A DNA stretch of 64,000 nucleotides from Bacteroidota bacterium (GTDB lineage: Bacteria; Bacteroidota; Bacteroidia; Bacteroidales; Cfx3-03), in NCBI GenBank assembly GCA_013390605.1, contig JACAUB010000001.1, forward strand, positions 4,080,675 to 4,144,674. The letters run 5' to 3'. Each line of letters begins with the position of its first letter. The stretch's first letter is position 1. The translations under genes were made by a program, and so were the position numbers. Shown here piece by piece: positions 43,298 to 51,867 of this stretch. The notes beneath the pieces were generated by a model that worked only from the letters and a program-made list of their open reading frames with translations, was not told where the DNA came from and ran no database searches.

Positions 43298-45703
43298 TTA
43301 AAGCTTCACTACTTGCAATGTGCCATTATAAACAATCGTTTTATCAATCTTGTCAGCAAGTGCTACACCCACACCATGATTCTCTTTCACTAATACAACA
43401 TTAATCGTACGTTTCTGAATCATACCAGGGAACTTTCCTTCTTGTGCCTTAAGGGTAAGGGTTTTGGCCGCATCATTCCAAACAAGAGTAAAGGTTGCAT
43501 GCGCGCCTTTTTCATAATTGTAATTGTCGTTTTCGTCCTCATAGATGGTAAATTGTCCGTTTGCACCCTGATAAATGCGGAGCTCAATAGGATCGGCAGG
43601 CTTCTCTGTTGCATATTGAACAAAAGGACCCATTGGCACAATTGAACCAGCCTTGATATAAAGTGGAATAGTTTCAATAGGAGCCTCAGCAGCAATGGTT
43701 TGTCCACCATTAAGCGTCTTTCCGGTCCAGAAGTCGTACCATTTCACAGACTTAGGTAAGTAAACGTTTCTCACTTTCAACGTTGAAGCAGTATTATTTT
43801 TTCCGGTATAGAGTTGTTCCGTAACAGGATTAACCAAAAAAGCAGGCCCAAACATATATTGATCGGGGATGCTATTAACAGCTGCATCATTTCTGAAGTC
43901 GAAAGCAAGCGAGCGCATGATCGTATAGTTTTCGCTGGTCACTTTCCATGATAACGAATAAATATAAGGCAGCAAGCGATAACGTAGGTTATCATAATTC
44001 AACAGGATATCTTTTGTTTTTGCATCCCAGTTATTCGAAAACAGTGCACGTTCGCCTTTTCCATGGATACGAAAAATCGGAGAAAAGGTACCAAACTGAA
44101 ACCAACGGGTAAAGAGTTCTCTATTTGCGGGGGTCGACCAATCAGGAGCACTCCATTTGAGATGATAACCACCTATATCTGAAGTCCAATAAGGAATTCC
44201 CGAAACACATGAGTTGATACCTTGTGGTACCTGAGATTTAAAAGCTCTGAATGTACAAGTTATATCTGATGACCATAATGTTGCGGCATTACGTTGTTCA
44301 CCAGCAAAGGATTGACGAATTAATAAGAAGACTCTTTTTCCTGCAATATCTTTTCTCCAGTTGGTATATAACCCCGTAGAATGCATTAACGAATAGGTAT
44401 TGAAAAAGTCTATTCCTTTACCTAATGCAAAGTTACTTTGTCTGCGGGCATCAAGAAGTGCTCCATTATCAGGCTCACACTGATCAACCCACCATGCATC
44501 CCAACCGTAAGGGGCTATCAGTTGTTCCTTGGCTTGTCTCCAATATATTGAACGAGCTTTTTCACTATGTGCATCATAATAACTATCAAATGTGTGGGTC
44601 ATTACATTATCCCACGTAATATCTGTTAACTGGCCCGCTTTTGCTAATTCATCATAGTTAGGCGTTCCTTTGGCCAGTACAGGCCAGATTGAAATCATAG
44701 CATGAAGATTGGCTTTGTGCAACTCGTCGACCATGAATTTAGGATTGGGATACCGCGTAGGATACATAACATGTGATCCAATAACATTGGGTTCCCAATA
44801 GAACCAGTCCTGTACAATACAATCGACAGGGAGTTTGTTGTTGCGGTATCCATCTTTTACAGATAACACCTCAGCCTGACTCTGATAGCGATCTTGTGAT
44901 TGAAACAATCCAAAAGCCCATTTCCCATACATTGGGGCAGTGCCTGTAATCTGACGATATGATGAAATGATCTGATCAAATTCGGGACCATAGAAGAAAT
45001 AATAATCAACCATAGTGCCACTCTCAGAAACATACTTATATTTTGTATTCCCCTCTTCAGCACCATAAAAATTTGAGGCAGAATAATTATCCCACATTAA
45101 ACCATAACCTTTATTAGATAGCATAACAGGAATAGCACCGGTCATGTATTTAATGGCCATACTCTGATCACGCCCCTTGTAGTTGATAGAGAGTGTATCT
45201 TCAGGATGGCAACCCATTCCAAATAACGCCTCATCAGATGGGGAGTTAAACTTTGTCTCACAATTATAGGTATCAATACCTGCAATCTTAGCTGGAGTTA
45301 TTTTCTTGCCTGCCGACTCATCTTCAGCCAGAATAAGCACATTATGAAGATCCGTATATTTGATTGCATTAGTGGCTTTATTCACCTTTACTTTCATTTT
45401 ATCGGTAGTGATTACAACCTCTTTTGAATCTTCAGAAACCTTGAAATTTCCAGTTGTTTTCCAGTCATTATTTACGACTAACGATTGTTTTTCGGGAACT
45501 GATTCCATCAAAGTGTACTTCACTTCAATAATATTTGCGCTAAAAATCTTAATTTTCATCACCCCTTTATCTAATTTAAAGGTAACACCTTCTGTCGTTT
45601 TAGCGTAAGAGATGACAGTTGCCTTAGCGTTATTCATTACAAAGGTTGAAGTTAGAAATACAACTCCTACAATGAATAACATTTTACTTAGTGTAGATTT
45701 CAT
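43298..45703 (-). CDS. Exported GH31 alpha-glucosidase/alpha-xylosidase family enzyme
   Basis: An 801-residue enzyme with a signal peptide ending NNAKA. It shows the GH31 N-terminal beta sandwich, then the barrel: ALFGMGCHPEDTLSINYKGRD, GLMWDNYSAS, YGKWAFGLFQSQDRYQSQAEV, nucleophile Asp in WWVDQCEPDNG (about 406), LWSSDITCTFRAF (about 477, acid region) and PYWTSDIGGY, and the C-terminal sandwich with YLPKSVKWYDFWTGKTLNGG and YIKAGSIVPMGPFVQYATEKP. GH31 enzymes cleave terminal alpha-glucose, alpha-xylose or related residues; the exact one cannot be decided here. It converges on the C25 peptidase gene and stands alone, with about 290 bases before it and the isomerase gene upstream closed by its own terminator. 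Confidence 0.92.
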   Translation of the reverse strand: MKSTLSKMLFIVGVVFLTSTFVMNNAKATVISYAKTTEGVTFKLDKGVMKIKIFSANIIEVKYTLMESVPEKQSLVVNNDWKTTGNFKVSEDSKEVVITTDKMKVKVNKATNAIKYTDLHNVLILAEDESAGKKITPAKIAGIDTYNCETKFNSPSDEALFGMGCHPEDTLSINYKGRDQSMAIKYMTGAIPVMLSNKGYGLMWDNYSASNFYGAEEGNTKYKYVSESGTMVDYYFFYGPEFDQIISSYRQITGTAPMYGKWAFGLFQSQDRYQSQAEVLSVKDGYRNNKLPVDCIVQDWFYWEPNVIGSHVMYPTRYPNPKFMVDELHKANLHAMISIWPVLAKGTPNYDELAKAGQLTDITWDNVMTHTFDSYYDAHSEKARSIYWRQAKEQLIAPYGWDAWWVDQCEPDNGALLDARRQSNFALGKGIDFFNTYSLMHSTGLYTNWRKDIAGKRVFLLIRQSFAGEQRNAATLWSSDITCTFRAFKSQVPQGINSCVSGIPYWTSDIGGYHLKWSAPDWSTPANRELFTRWFQFGTFSPIFRIHGKGERALFSNNWDAKTKDILLNYDNLRYRLLPYIYSLSWKVTSENYTIMRSLAFDFRNDAAVNSIPDQYMFGPAFLVNPVTEQLYTGKNNTASTLKVRNVYLPKSVKWYDFWTGKTLNGGQTIAAEAPIETIPLYIKAGSIVPMGPFVQYATEKPADPIELRIYQGANGQFTIYEDENDNYNYEKGAHATFTLVWNDAAKTLTLKAQEGKFPGMIQKRTINVVLVKENHGVGVALADKIDKTIVYNGTLQVVKL

Positions 45704-45948
45704 ACTATTTCAATTATTTTAATGGTGTTTGTTATGATTTTTTAATGGTTAAAATGAACTGGTTCAAGCTACTGGTTAATTTAAGACGTGAAGGTATAAA
45801 AAAAACAATCTACTATCTATTTGAATAAAAATATCATTAAAAAAATTAGAATTATATAGAAATGCTGGGAAAAGAGTGTCTGTTTTGGCATTCAACTGAT
45901 CTTGATTCTAGTCGCTACTCTTTGAAAAGGTAAATTGCCATAAAAACA

Positions 45949-45977
45949 AAAGGCTCCCTTTAAAAAAAGGAGCCTTT
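45949..45977 (-). terminator. Intrinsic terminator of the mannose-6-phosphate isomerase gene
   Basis: AAAGGCTCC pairs with GGAGCCTTT (9 bp, A-rich loop), 20 bases past the stop; on the minus strand a T-containing stretch (TTTGTTTTTATGG) follows. Confidence 0.8.
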
Positions 45978-45997
45978 GACATTTTAAAGAGGAATGA

Positions 45998-46996
45998 TTA
46001 TTCTGTCACAGCTTGCTCTAACATATATACTTCCAAAATACGGGTATCTTTATGCGGATAAAGATTTACTGTTTCAATAGAGGCAGGTAATAACACTGCT
46101 TCACCGGCAGTAACTTCAAGTTTTTCACCATCACACTCCAGACGAAAAGCACCCTCGGTACAAGTGTAAATAACAAAAGAATCAAGCTCCAGATAATCCT
46201 TTTCGATAGCTTTAGTTAAATGAATGATGTTGGTGGTAAAGTGTTCGCAATCTACCACAGGAACCGTTACATTTTCTTTTTCCGGATAATGGGTTTTATA
46301 CTCATCCTGTTGTTCAAAATCAATAGCATCTAATGCCTGATCAGTATGAAGCTCGCGAAACTGTCCGGATGCATCAATACGATCCCAATCGTAAATACGA
46401 TAGGTAATGTCTGAAGTTTCCTGAATCTCTGCAAGCAACATCCCGGGACCTAATGCGTGAACACGTCCTGCAGGAATAAAGAACACATCGCCCTTCTTTA
46501 CCACTTCCCGGTTCATTATCTCGGGAATCTTTTTATCATTTAAAGCCCGTACATAAGCTCCTTTATCTAACTTACGATTGAAACCACAAATCAGTTCCGA
46601 ACCTTCATCAGCATCCATGATATACCACATCTCTGTTTTGCCAAGGCTCTGATGACGTTCCATGGCCATCTTATCATCGGGATGAACCTGAACAGATAAA
46701 TAGTCATTTGCGTCAATCACCTTTACAAGGATAGGAAATTCTTCTCCGAAACGATCATATACGTGATTTCCAACCAGCTCATCCATGTATATTTCGATGA
46801 GTTCGTTCAGTTCGTTTCCTGCAAGAAAACCATTTGCGACCATTGTTTGATCGCCCTCGACACCTGATAATAACCAGGCTTCACCACAATTTGGTAAATG
46901 GCCAACGTCTCTGCCTAATACTGTTCTGATTTTCTGTCCGCCCCAGATCTTCTCCTTATAGATAGGTCTGAATTTTAAAGGATATAGCTTATTCAT
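45998..46996 (-). CDS. manA: Mannose-6-phosphate isomerase, class I
   Basis: A 332-residue cytoplasmic zinc enzyme that interconverts fructose-6-phosphate and mannose-6-phosphate, feeding GDP-mannose synthesis or mannose use. Seen: opening LYPLKFRPIYKEKIWGGQKI, zinc motif VQVHPDDKMA with following KTEMWYIMD, and GRVHALGPGMLLAEIQETSDITYRIYDWDR, all typical of class I (cupin) isomerases. The ATG at 46996 is preferred to a TTG twelve codons upstream, because that TTG lies within the promoter box and the normal N-terminus begins MNKLYPLKF. A terminator follows. The gene is not in an operon with its neighbours. Confidence 0.94.
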   Translation of the reverse strand: MNKLYPLKFRPIYKEKIWGGQKIRTVLGRDVGHLPNCGEAWLLSGVEGDQTMVANGFLAGNELNELIEIYMDELVGNHVYDRFGEEFPILVKVIDANDYLSVQVHPDDKMAMERHQSLGKTEMWYIMDADEGSELICGFNRKLDKGAYVRALNDKKIPEIMNREVVKKGDVFFIPAGRVHALGPGMLLAEIQETSDITYRIYDWDRIDASGQFRELHTDQALDAIDFEQQDEYKTHYPEKENVTVPVVDCEHFTTNIIHLTKAIEKDYLELDSFVIYTCTEGAFRLECDGEKLEVTAGEAVLLPASIETVNLYPHKDTRILEVYMLEQAVTE

Positions 46997-47029
46997 CTTA
47001 CTATTTATTTCAAAATTAAAATTCGTTGA

Positions 47030-47037
47030 CAAAGATA
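47030..47037 (-). promoter_or_regulatory. -7 promoter box of manA
   Basis: Minus-strand TATCTTTG, an exact TAnnTTTG match, places the transcription start near 47023, about 27 bases before the ATG. Confidence 0.6.
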
Positions 47038-47123
47038 CTAAATCTTGTCAAGACGAGACTTGAGATCAGGTTTTGGTACATCCGGATTGTAATATTTACA
47101 ACCCTTTACATGGGTACGTTATG

Positions 47124-48014
47124 TTATTGCCTGGTCTTTAATGGATTCTTTGTATCCTCATAAAACGCATTCTGAATAGTTCCTATCTGATCAGATTTTT
47201 TCACGATCTTTATCAACTTTGAGAGTTGATCCACTTCGGCGTTAATCAATAAGTTGCCCAGTTCAACACTACTCTGACTTCCATCACCGGCATAATGATT
47301 GGGGTATTGTGCATACCACCAGATACCGGTATATTGGAATGGAATATCAGCAAGCCTATGCTGATCAATACCCGATTGAGTAGAAGCCTGATCGGCTTTT
47401 ACCAGATCAGGACGGATTACTCTGATCATTGAAGTTTCTTCTTCACCGGCATGTCCATCATAATTGGTTTTCTTGAGCCTGGCAATTTGCTGCATAATCA
47501 CCGAATCCTCATTTGGTTTATAGACCATCAGTACATAATCTTTTGGACTATGCAGTTGCGACATGCAAAAATAATTCAGTAAATCATTGTTTCCACCATG
47601 TCCATTTACTATGATAATCTTTTTAAATCCATTTCTGGATAACTCATCACAAGTTTCCTGTAACAGTTTCCAGATCACTTCATGACTGTATGCAATGGTC
47701 CCCGGTTGGTTTCTGGCCTCGTTGATCTGACCAAAATAATAGGGCGGAAAAACTACACAATATTCCTTCTCTGATGCAAGGGTAGCTACCTGACGCGCTT
47801 CGTAGAGGTCGGTCCCCAAGGGCAAATGTGGGCCATGTTTTTCCATGATACCAAAAGGGAGAAGACAAACCCCTTCGGCTTGTTTAACGGCTTTAACGAA
47901 ATTTGGTGCTGTCAGCTCTTCATACTTTGTTGATAAAGCTTGCCCTTGTTGAGTTTGAGCGTTGAGTCCTGTTACCAGAACGAATAACATAATTGTAATA
48001 AATAACGACTTCAT
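47124..48014 (-). CDS. Exported creatininase-family amidohydrolase
   Basis: A 296-residue protein of the creatininase (creatinine amidohydrolase) superfamily, metal-dependent hydrolases of C-N bonds. Metal motifs are complete: FGIMEKHGPHLPLGTDLYEA (Glu, His, Asp), IVNGHGGNND (His), and YDGHAGEEETSMI (Glu). Unusually for a family with many cytoplasmic members, it begins with a clear signal peptide (MKSLFITIMLFVLVTGLNAQ), so it should act in the periplasm. The substrate could be creatinine, a cyclic amide or formamide; nothing nearby decides. It lies between manA and the divergent lipA gene, whose shared control region contains copy B of the interspersed repeat. Confidence 0.9.
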   Translation of the reverse strand: MKSLFITIMLFVLVTGLNAQTQQGQALSTKYEELTAPNFVKAVKQAEGVCLLPFGIMEKHGPHLPLGTDLYEARQVATLASEKEYCVVFPPYYFGQINEARNQPGTIAYSHEVIWKLLQETCDELSRNGFKKIIIVNGHGGNNDLLNYFCMSQLHSPKDYVLMVYKPNEDSVIMQQIARLKKTNYDGHAGEEETSMIRVIRPDLVKADQASTQSGIDQHRLADIPFQYTGIWWYAQYPNHYAGDGSQSSVELGNLLINAEVDQLSKLIKIVKKSDQIGTIQNAFYEDTKNPLKTRQ

Positions 48015-48176
48015 CTTTTATAGGGTTTAAATATTCAGAATAGAAAATAGTAACCGTAACGATTCATCCGAATGGATGAGGCTGATAAAGATTTTGAATA
48101 AAATAGTCGTTGATTAGAAAAACAATTCCCGATTTTCAATGTATCCTTTCAAAGGTAATATATTTAAACCTATTTT

Positions 48177-48267
48177 ATCAGTAAATAATTTTAAGATTAA
48201 TGTCTGATGGAACTCGCATATTAGATTTACTAGAGTGTTTGTCTATGTAAAACATTCTCGTTTCATC
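48177..48267 (-). repeat. Interspersed ~90-nt repeat, copy B
   Basis: Read on the minus strand it runs from GATGAAACGAG to TTATTTACTGAT. The last 46 bases, from AATATGCGAGTTCC to ATTTACTGAT, are identical to copy C; the left half differs by a few bases and a small indel. Confidence 0.85.
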
Positions 48268-48286
48268 AATGGATTGTCTATATTTA

Positions 48287-48300
48287 TTGTTGTACAACAA
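48287..48300. promoter_or_regulatory. Perfect palindrome upstream of lipA
   Basis: TTGTTGTACAACAA is an exact 14-base palindrome, 49 bases before the lipA -7 box; candidate site for a dimeric regulator. Confidence 0.4.
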
Positions 48301-48348
48301 GTAAAATCTTTAAGTTGATTTTTAACCTGCTAAAATGAAAAAAATCAA

Positions 48349-48356
48349 TAATTTTG
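48349..48356 (+). promoter_or_regulatory. -7 promoter box of lipA
   Basis: TAATTTTG matches TAnnTTTG; only a weak CCTG stands at the -33 position 19 bases upstream. Transcription would begin near 48363. Confidence 0.5.
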
Positions 48357-48391
48357 CACTTTATTAAGAAATAGTATAAATAATTGTTTGC

Positions 48392-49243
48392 ATGGAAATT
48401 CCAATCAATCGTCGGAAACCTGACTGGCTCAAAATAAAACTACCAAAGGGTGAAAGCTACCTGAAGGTAAAAGAGATATTGCACGGACAAAAACTACATA
48501 CCATTTGCGAGAGTGGTAAATGCCCTAACCTCAGTGAATGTTGGGAGGCAGGAACTGCTACTTTTATGATCCTGGGAGATATCTGTACCCGCTCGTGCAA
48601 GTTTTGTAATACAAAAACAGGCATTCCTTTGCCGGTAGATAAAGAAGAGCCACAACGCGTAGCCGATTCGATCAAGTCAATGAATCTGAAACATTGTGTC
48701 ATTACTTCCGTAGATCGTGATGATCTGCCGGATGGAGGATCATATATATGGGCTGAGACCATCCACAAAATCCGTGAAGTGAATCCCAATACCACCATCG
48801 AAGTGCTGATTCCTGATTTTAATGGTATAGAAGCCGATATCAATCGCGTGATTGAAGCCAAACCTGACATCATTTCCCATAACCTTGAAACCGTTCGCCG
48901 TTTGACTGCTCAAGTACGTCGTCAGGCACGCTACAACTTAAGTCTACGGGTACTTAAACAAATTGCAGATTCAGGCATAGTGGCCAAGTCGGGTGTTATG
49001 CTAGGGCTCGGAGAAACTGAAGAGGAACTGTTTGAATCAATGGATGATTTATTAGCCTCAGGGGTTTCTGTAATTACAATCGGACAATATCTTCAGCCCA
49101 CAGCAAAACATCTACCAGTTATCGACTATGTTACACCTGAAAAGTTTACTGAGTATGGTCGCGTAGCACTTAAAAAAGGATTCAGGGTTGCAGAAAGTGG
49201 TCCGTTAGTACGTTCATCTTATCATGCAGAAAGGCATGTTTAA
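48392..49243 (+). CDS. lipA: Lipoyl synthase
   Basis: A 283-residue radical-SAM enzyme that inserts two sulfurs into octanoyl chains on lipoyl domains. Both iron-sulfur sites are present: the auxiliary cluster motif CESGKCPNLSECW (about residues 38-50) and the radical-SAM motif CTRSCKFC (about 65-72). Further family signatures: TATFMILGD, VDRDDLPDGGS, TIEVLIPDF, HNLETVRRLTAQVR, KSGVMLGLGET and GQYLQPTAKHLPV, ending SSYHAERH. Length matches the family. The octanoyltransferase lipB follows after 72 bases on the same strand, so the pathway is cotranscribed. Sulfur donation depends on iron-sulfur cluster assembly, encoded further right by the suf genes. Confidence 0.98.
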   Translation: MEIPINRRKPDWLKIKLPKGESYLKVKEILHGQKLHTICESGKCPNLSECWEAGTATFMILGDICTRSCKFCNTKTGIPLPVDKEEPQRVADSIKSMNLKHCVITSVDRDDLPDGGSYIWAETIHKIREVNPNTTIEVLIPDFNGIEADINRVIEAKPDIISHNLETVRRLTAQVRRQARYNLSLRVLKQIADSGIVAKSGVMLGLGETEEELFESMDDLLASGVSVITIGQYLQPTAKHLPVIDYVTPEKFTEYGRVALKKGFRVAESGPLVRSSYHAERHV

Positions 49244-49315
49244 AAATGCATAGACTTACGGTTTTAAGATTAAAACAACTATCTTCAGACTATCTTTTCA
49301 AACAAGAAGCTAAAT

Positions 49316-50017
49316 ATGTACACTGTTAAATATCAGGATTTAGGCATCATCGAATATAAGGAGGCCTGGGAATATCAGGAAAAACTATTTAATGAGGTCA
49401 TTGATATCAAAAAACAAAATAATGATCTACCATTAGATCAGCAACTCATTACACCAAACTTCCTGCTTTTCTGCGAACATCCCCATGTCTATACACTGGG
49501 GAAGAGCGGAGAAGAGGGAAATCTATTAGTCGATTACCTACAACTACAGGCAAAGCATGCCACCTTCTTTCGTACAAACCGTGGTGGCGACATCACTTAT
49601 CACGGTCCCGGTCAGATTGTGGGCTATCCCATCCTGAATTTGAGTTACTTTGTAAAAGGTGCCCGCGAATATATTGAAAAACTGGAAGAGGCCATTATTC
49701 AGGTAGTGGCTGATTATGGCATTCAATCTGAACGACTTGAGGGTGCTACGGGCGTTTGGCTCGACACGAAGAGACCTGGTAAAACCCGAAAAATCTGTGC
49801 TATAGGAGTCAGAACCAGCCACTGGGTCAGCATGCATGGTTTTGCTTTTAATGTCAATACCGATCTTAACTATTTCAATATGATTAACCCATGTGGATTT
49901 ACAGATAAGTCGGTAACTTCTCTTCAAAAAGAGTTAGGAAGAGAAGTCCCCATGGAAGAGGTCAGAATATTACTGAAAGAAAAAATAGCTGAAGTATTCG
50001 GTTTTAAACTCATATAA
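49316..50017 (+). CDS. lipB: Octanoyl-[ACP]:protein octanoyltransferase
   Basis: A 233-residue cytoplasmic enzyme that moves octanoate from acyl carrier protein to lipoyl domains, the step before LipA. Seen: FLLFCEHPHVYTLGKSG, the signature RGGDITYHGPGQIVGYPI, TGVWLDTKRPGKTRKICAIGVR (with the catalytic Lys region), HGFAFNVNTDL, and NPCGFTDKSVTSL (catalytic Cys). These are all invariant in LipB. The stop is followed at once by the ATG of the LOG-family gene (TAAATG), so these are coupled; lipA lies 72 bases upstream. Confidence 0.97.
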   Translation: MYTVKYQDLGIIEYKEAWEYQEKLFNEVIDIKKQNNDLPLDQQLITPNFLLFCEHPHVYTLGKSGEEGNLLVDYLQLQAKHATFFRTNRGGDITYHGPGQIVGYPILNLSYFVKGAREYIEKLEEAIIQVVADYGIQSERLEGATGVWLDTKRPGKTRKICAIGVRTSHWVSMHGFAFNVNTDLNYFNMINPCGFTDKSVTSLQKELGREVPMEEVRILLKEKIAEVFGFKLI

Positions 50018-50614
50018 ATGATCAAATCGGTTTGTGTATTCTGCGGTTCGAGTGCCGGGAGCAGAGAAAGTTACAAAAAGGCAGCCCGAAATCTGGGTAG
50101 ATTGTTAGCACAACAGGGTATTACCCTGATTTATGGTGGCAGTAATTTAGGTTTGATGACACTAATAGCCGATGAGGCAATGGCGCATGGTGGACATGTG
50201 ATTGGCGTGATGCCTACTACGCTCATTGACAAAGAAGTTGCCCACAGTGGACTCACCGAGTTTATCAAAGTAGATTCTATGAGCGAACGTAAGGAGGTGA
50301 TGATGCAAATGGCAGATGCTTTTATAGCAATGCCGGGTGGTGTAGGAACCCTTGATGAGATATTTGAAGTGATGAGTTGGAACCAACTGGGCTTAATGCA
50401 AAAACCTATGGGGCTGCTTAATACTGATCAGTTCTGGAATACTTTGCTCAGCTTTCTGGACCATACCGTAACAGAACAGTTTGTTCGTTCAGAACATCGC
50501 TCCAATCTCATTGCAGAGGAAGATGAATTTATGTTGCTAAAGGCGTTGGAAGATTACAATCCAATTGAGGTGGATCATGAATCATGGATAAGTGGATTAA
50601 GAAGCACCATGTAG
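50018..50614 (+). CDS. LOG-family nucleoside monophosphate phosphoribohydrolase (TIGR00730)
   Basis: A 198-residue cytoplasmic protein of the LOG family, which hydrolyses N6-modified (cytokinin-type) or plain nucleoside 5'-monophosphates to base and ribose 5-phosphate. Seen: opening VCVFCGSSAGSRESYKKAA, GGSNLGLMTLIADEAMAHGG, and the hallmark MPGGVGTLDEIFEVMSWNQLG (about residues 107-126). Length is normal. Starts directly after the lipB stop. In bacteria the physiological role is usually nucleotide salvage or housecleaning, which fits the P-loop gene and dCMP deaminase just downstream. Confidence 0.93.
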   Translation: MIKSVCVFCGSSAGSRESYKKAARNLGRLLAQQGITLIYGGSNLGLMTLIADEAMAHGGHVIGVMPTTLIDKEVAHSGLTEFIKVDSMSERKEVMMQMADAFIAMPGGVGTLDEIFEVMSWNQLGLMQKPMGLLNTDQFWNTLLSFLDHTVTEQFVRSEHRSNLIAEEDEFMLLKALEDYNPIEVDHESWISGLRSTM

Positions 50615-50707
50615 AAATGAGGCAACAATAAGAAATTCCAAAAAATGCACTGATTAAGGGAATTAACTAATTATAAGAATCTATTTTTTGATACGAATAA
50701 AATACAA

Positions 50708-51274
50708 ATGCTAATTATTGGAATAACAGGAACGCTGGGTGCTGGAAAAGGCACTATAGTGGACTATCTGATCAACGAAAAACAGTTTAAACATTTTTCG
50801 GTACGATCATTTTTAATAGAAGAGATTGAACGTCGCGGATTAGAAGTAAACCGCGATACAATGACACTTGTAGGAAATGAACTCAGAGCAAAGAATTCAC
50901 CATCCTATAATGTGGATTGCCTATTTGAGCGGGCTTTGGAATCAGGAGGGAACTGCATCATAGAAAGCATCAGAACCCCCGGAGAGATTGACTCATTAAA
51001 GAAAAAGGGGAAGTTTATCCTCTTTGCGGTAGATGCAGATCCATTAGTCCGTTACGATCGTATTGTGGTACGCAACTCAGTTACTGATAAGATCTCATAT
51101 GAAACTTTCATTCAGAATGAACAACGAGAGATGAGTTCTGACGATCCCAACAAACAAAATATTTTTGCTTGTATCAAACAAGCTGACTACCAATTTAACA
51201 ATGATGGGAGTGTAGCCGATTTAATTCTACAGGTTGAAATTGTACTTAAAGAAATTGAGAACCATGGAAAATAA
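50708..51274 (+). CDS. P-loop nucleotide kinase-like protein next to dCMP deaminase
   Basis: A 188-residue P-loop NTPase with Walker A GTLGAGKGT (about residues 7-15), a kinase-type lid and core: HFSVRSFLIEEIERRG, ERALESGGNCIIESIRTPGEID, and FILFAVDADPLVRYDRIVVR, then a C-terminal helix after DYQFNNDG. This resembles dephospho-CoA kinase/adenylate-kinase-like proteins but not the true coaE product. Its 3' end overlaps the deaminase start by 11 bases, so they are tightly coupled. The same two parts, P-loop domain then deaminase domain, occur fused in some antiphage dCTP/dCMP deaminases (DcdV/AvcD) and in other deaminases. The ligand is unknown; a nucleotide kinase or sensor is the best inference. 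Confidence 0.8.
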   Translation: MLIIGITGTLGAGKGTIVDYLINEKQFKHFSVRSFLIEEIERRGLEVNRDTMTLVGNELRAKNSPSYNVDCLFERALESGGNCIIESIRTPGEIDSLKKKGKFILFAVDADPLVRYDRIVVRNSVTDKISYETFIQNEQREMSSDDPNKQNIFACIKQADYQFNNDGSVADLILQVEIVLKEIENHGK

Positions 51275-51761
51275 CAATGTGAATTATATTCGTCCAACAT
51301 GGGATGAATACTTTATGGAAGTTGCCCGTACCATCGCCAAAAGAGCCACCTGCGACAGAGGCCGTAGTGGCTGTGTTGTAGCACGCGATCGTCAGATTCT
51401 GGTTACCGGGTACGTCGGCTCCCCCACGGGCCTGCCACATTGTGACGAGGTGGGGCACCTCTTTAAAAAGGTAACACATGAAGATGGGCACGAAACCAAT
51501 CATTGTGTTAGAACAGTCCATGCAGAACAGAATGCCATCTGTCAAGCTGCCAAGCTGGGGATTGCATTGGAAGGTGCTACGTTGTATTGCCGCATGACTC
51601 CCTGTAGAACGTGCGCCATGCTCATCATCAACTGTGGAATTAAACGGGTAGTCTGCGAGTTCAGCTATCATGCTGGTCTTGAATCGGAGGAGATGTTTAA
51701 GGACGCCGGCATACAGTTGGATTATGTAAACAACGAGATTCTAAAATACGATAAGCAGTAA
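51264..51761 (+). CDS. Deoxycytidylate (dCMP) deaminase
   Basis: A 165-residue zinc enzyme converting dCMP to dUMP for dTTP synthesis. The ATG at 51264 (MENNNVNYIRPTWDEYFMEV) is preferred over an ATG ten codons upstream because homologues begin with RPTWDEYF near residue 9. Zinc and catalytic motifs are intact: CDRGRSGCVVARD, TVHAEQNAI (His and Glu) and TPCRTCAMLIINCGI (two Cys). The region GSPTGLPHCDEVGHLF carries the extra His/Cys typical of dCMP deaminases. It overlaps the P-loop gene upstream by 11 bases. Together with the LOG-family gene they make a small nucleotide-metabolism series behind lipAB. Confidence 0.93.
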   Translation: MENNNVNYIRPTWDEYFMEVARTIAKRATCDRGRSGCVVARDRQILVTGYVGSPTGLPHCDEVGHLFKKVTHEDGHETNHCVRTVHAEQNAICQAAKLGIALEGATLYCRMTPCRTCAMLIINCGIKRVVCEFSYHAGLESEEMFKDAGIQLDYVNNEILKYDKQ

Positions 51762-51867
51762 GGAAAGATAGGCTGTCTCAAAAGAATTTTTATCCCTCTG
51801 AGATTTTAATATTTGTGTTCTTTATCAGATAGTTCTTCTTTTTCCATATCGATCAACCATTTCTTTC

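Larger units (their letters stand above)
48015..48391. other. Divergent region between creatininase gene and lipA
   Basis: Contains copy B of the interspersed repeat (48177-48267), a perfect 14-base palindrome (48287-48300) and a promoter box for lipA (48349-48356). No gene seen. Confidence 0.6.

Noticed and set aside
46997..47032. Longer mannose-6-phosphate isomerase start at a TTG
   Set aside because: The TTG lies inside the TATCTTTG promoter box, so it is upstream of the expected transcript start.
51771..51784. GGCTGTCTCAAAAG just after the dCMP deaminase gene, similar to ends of some Bacteroidales insertion sequences
   Set aside because: Only one end is seen, with no transposase, inverted partner or duplication nearby; chance or an old remnant.
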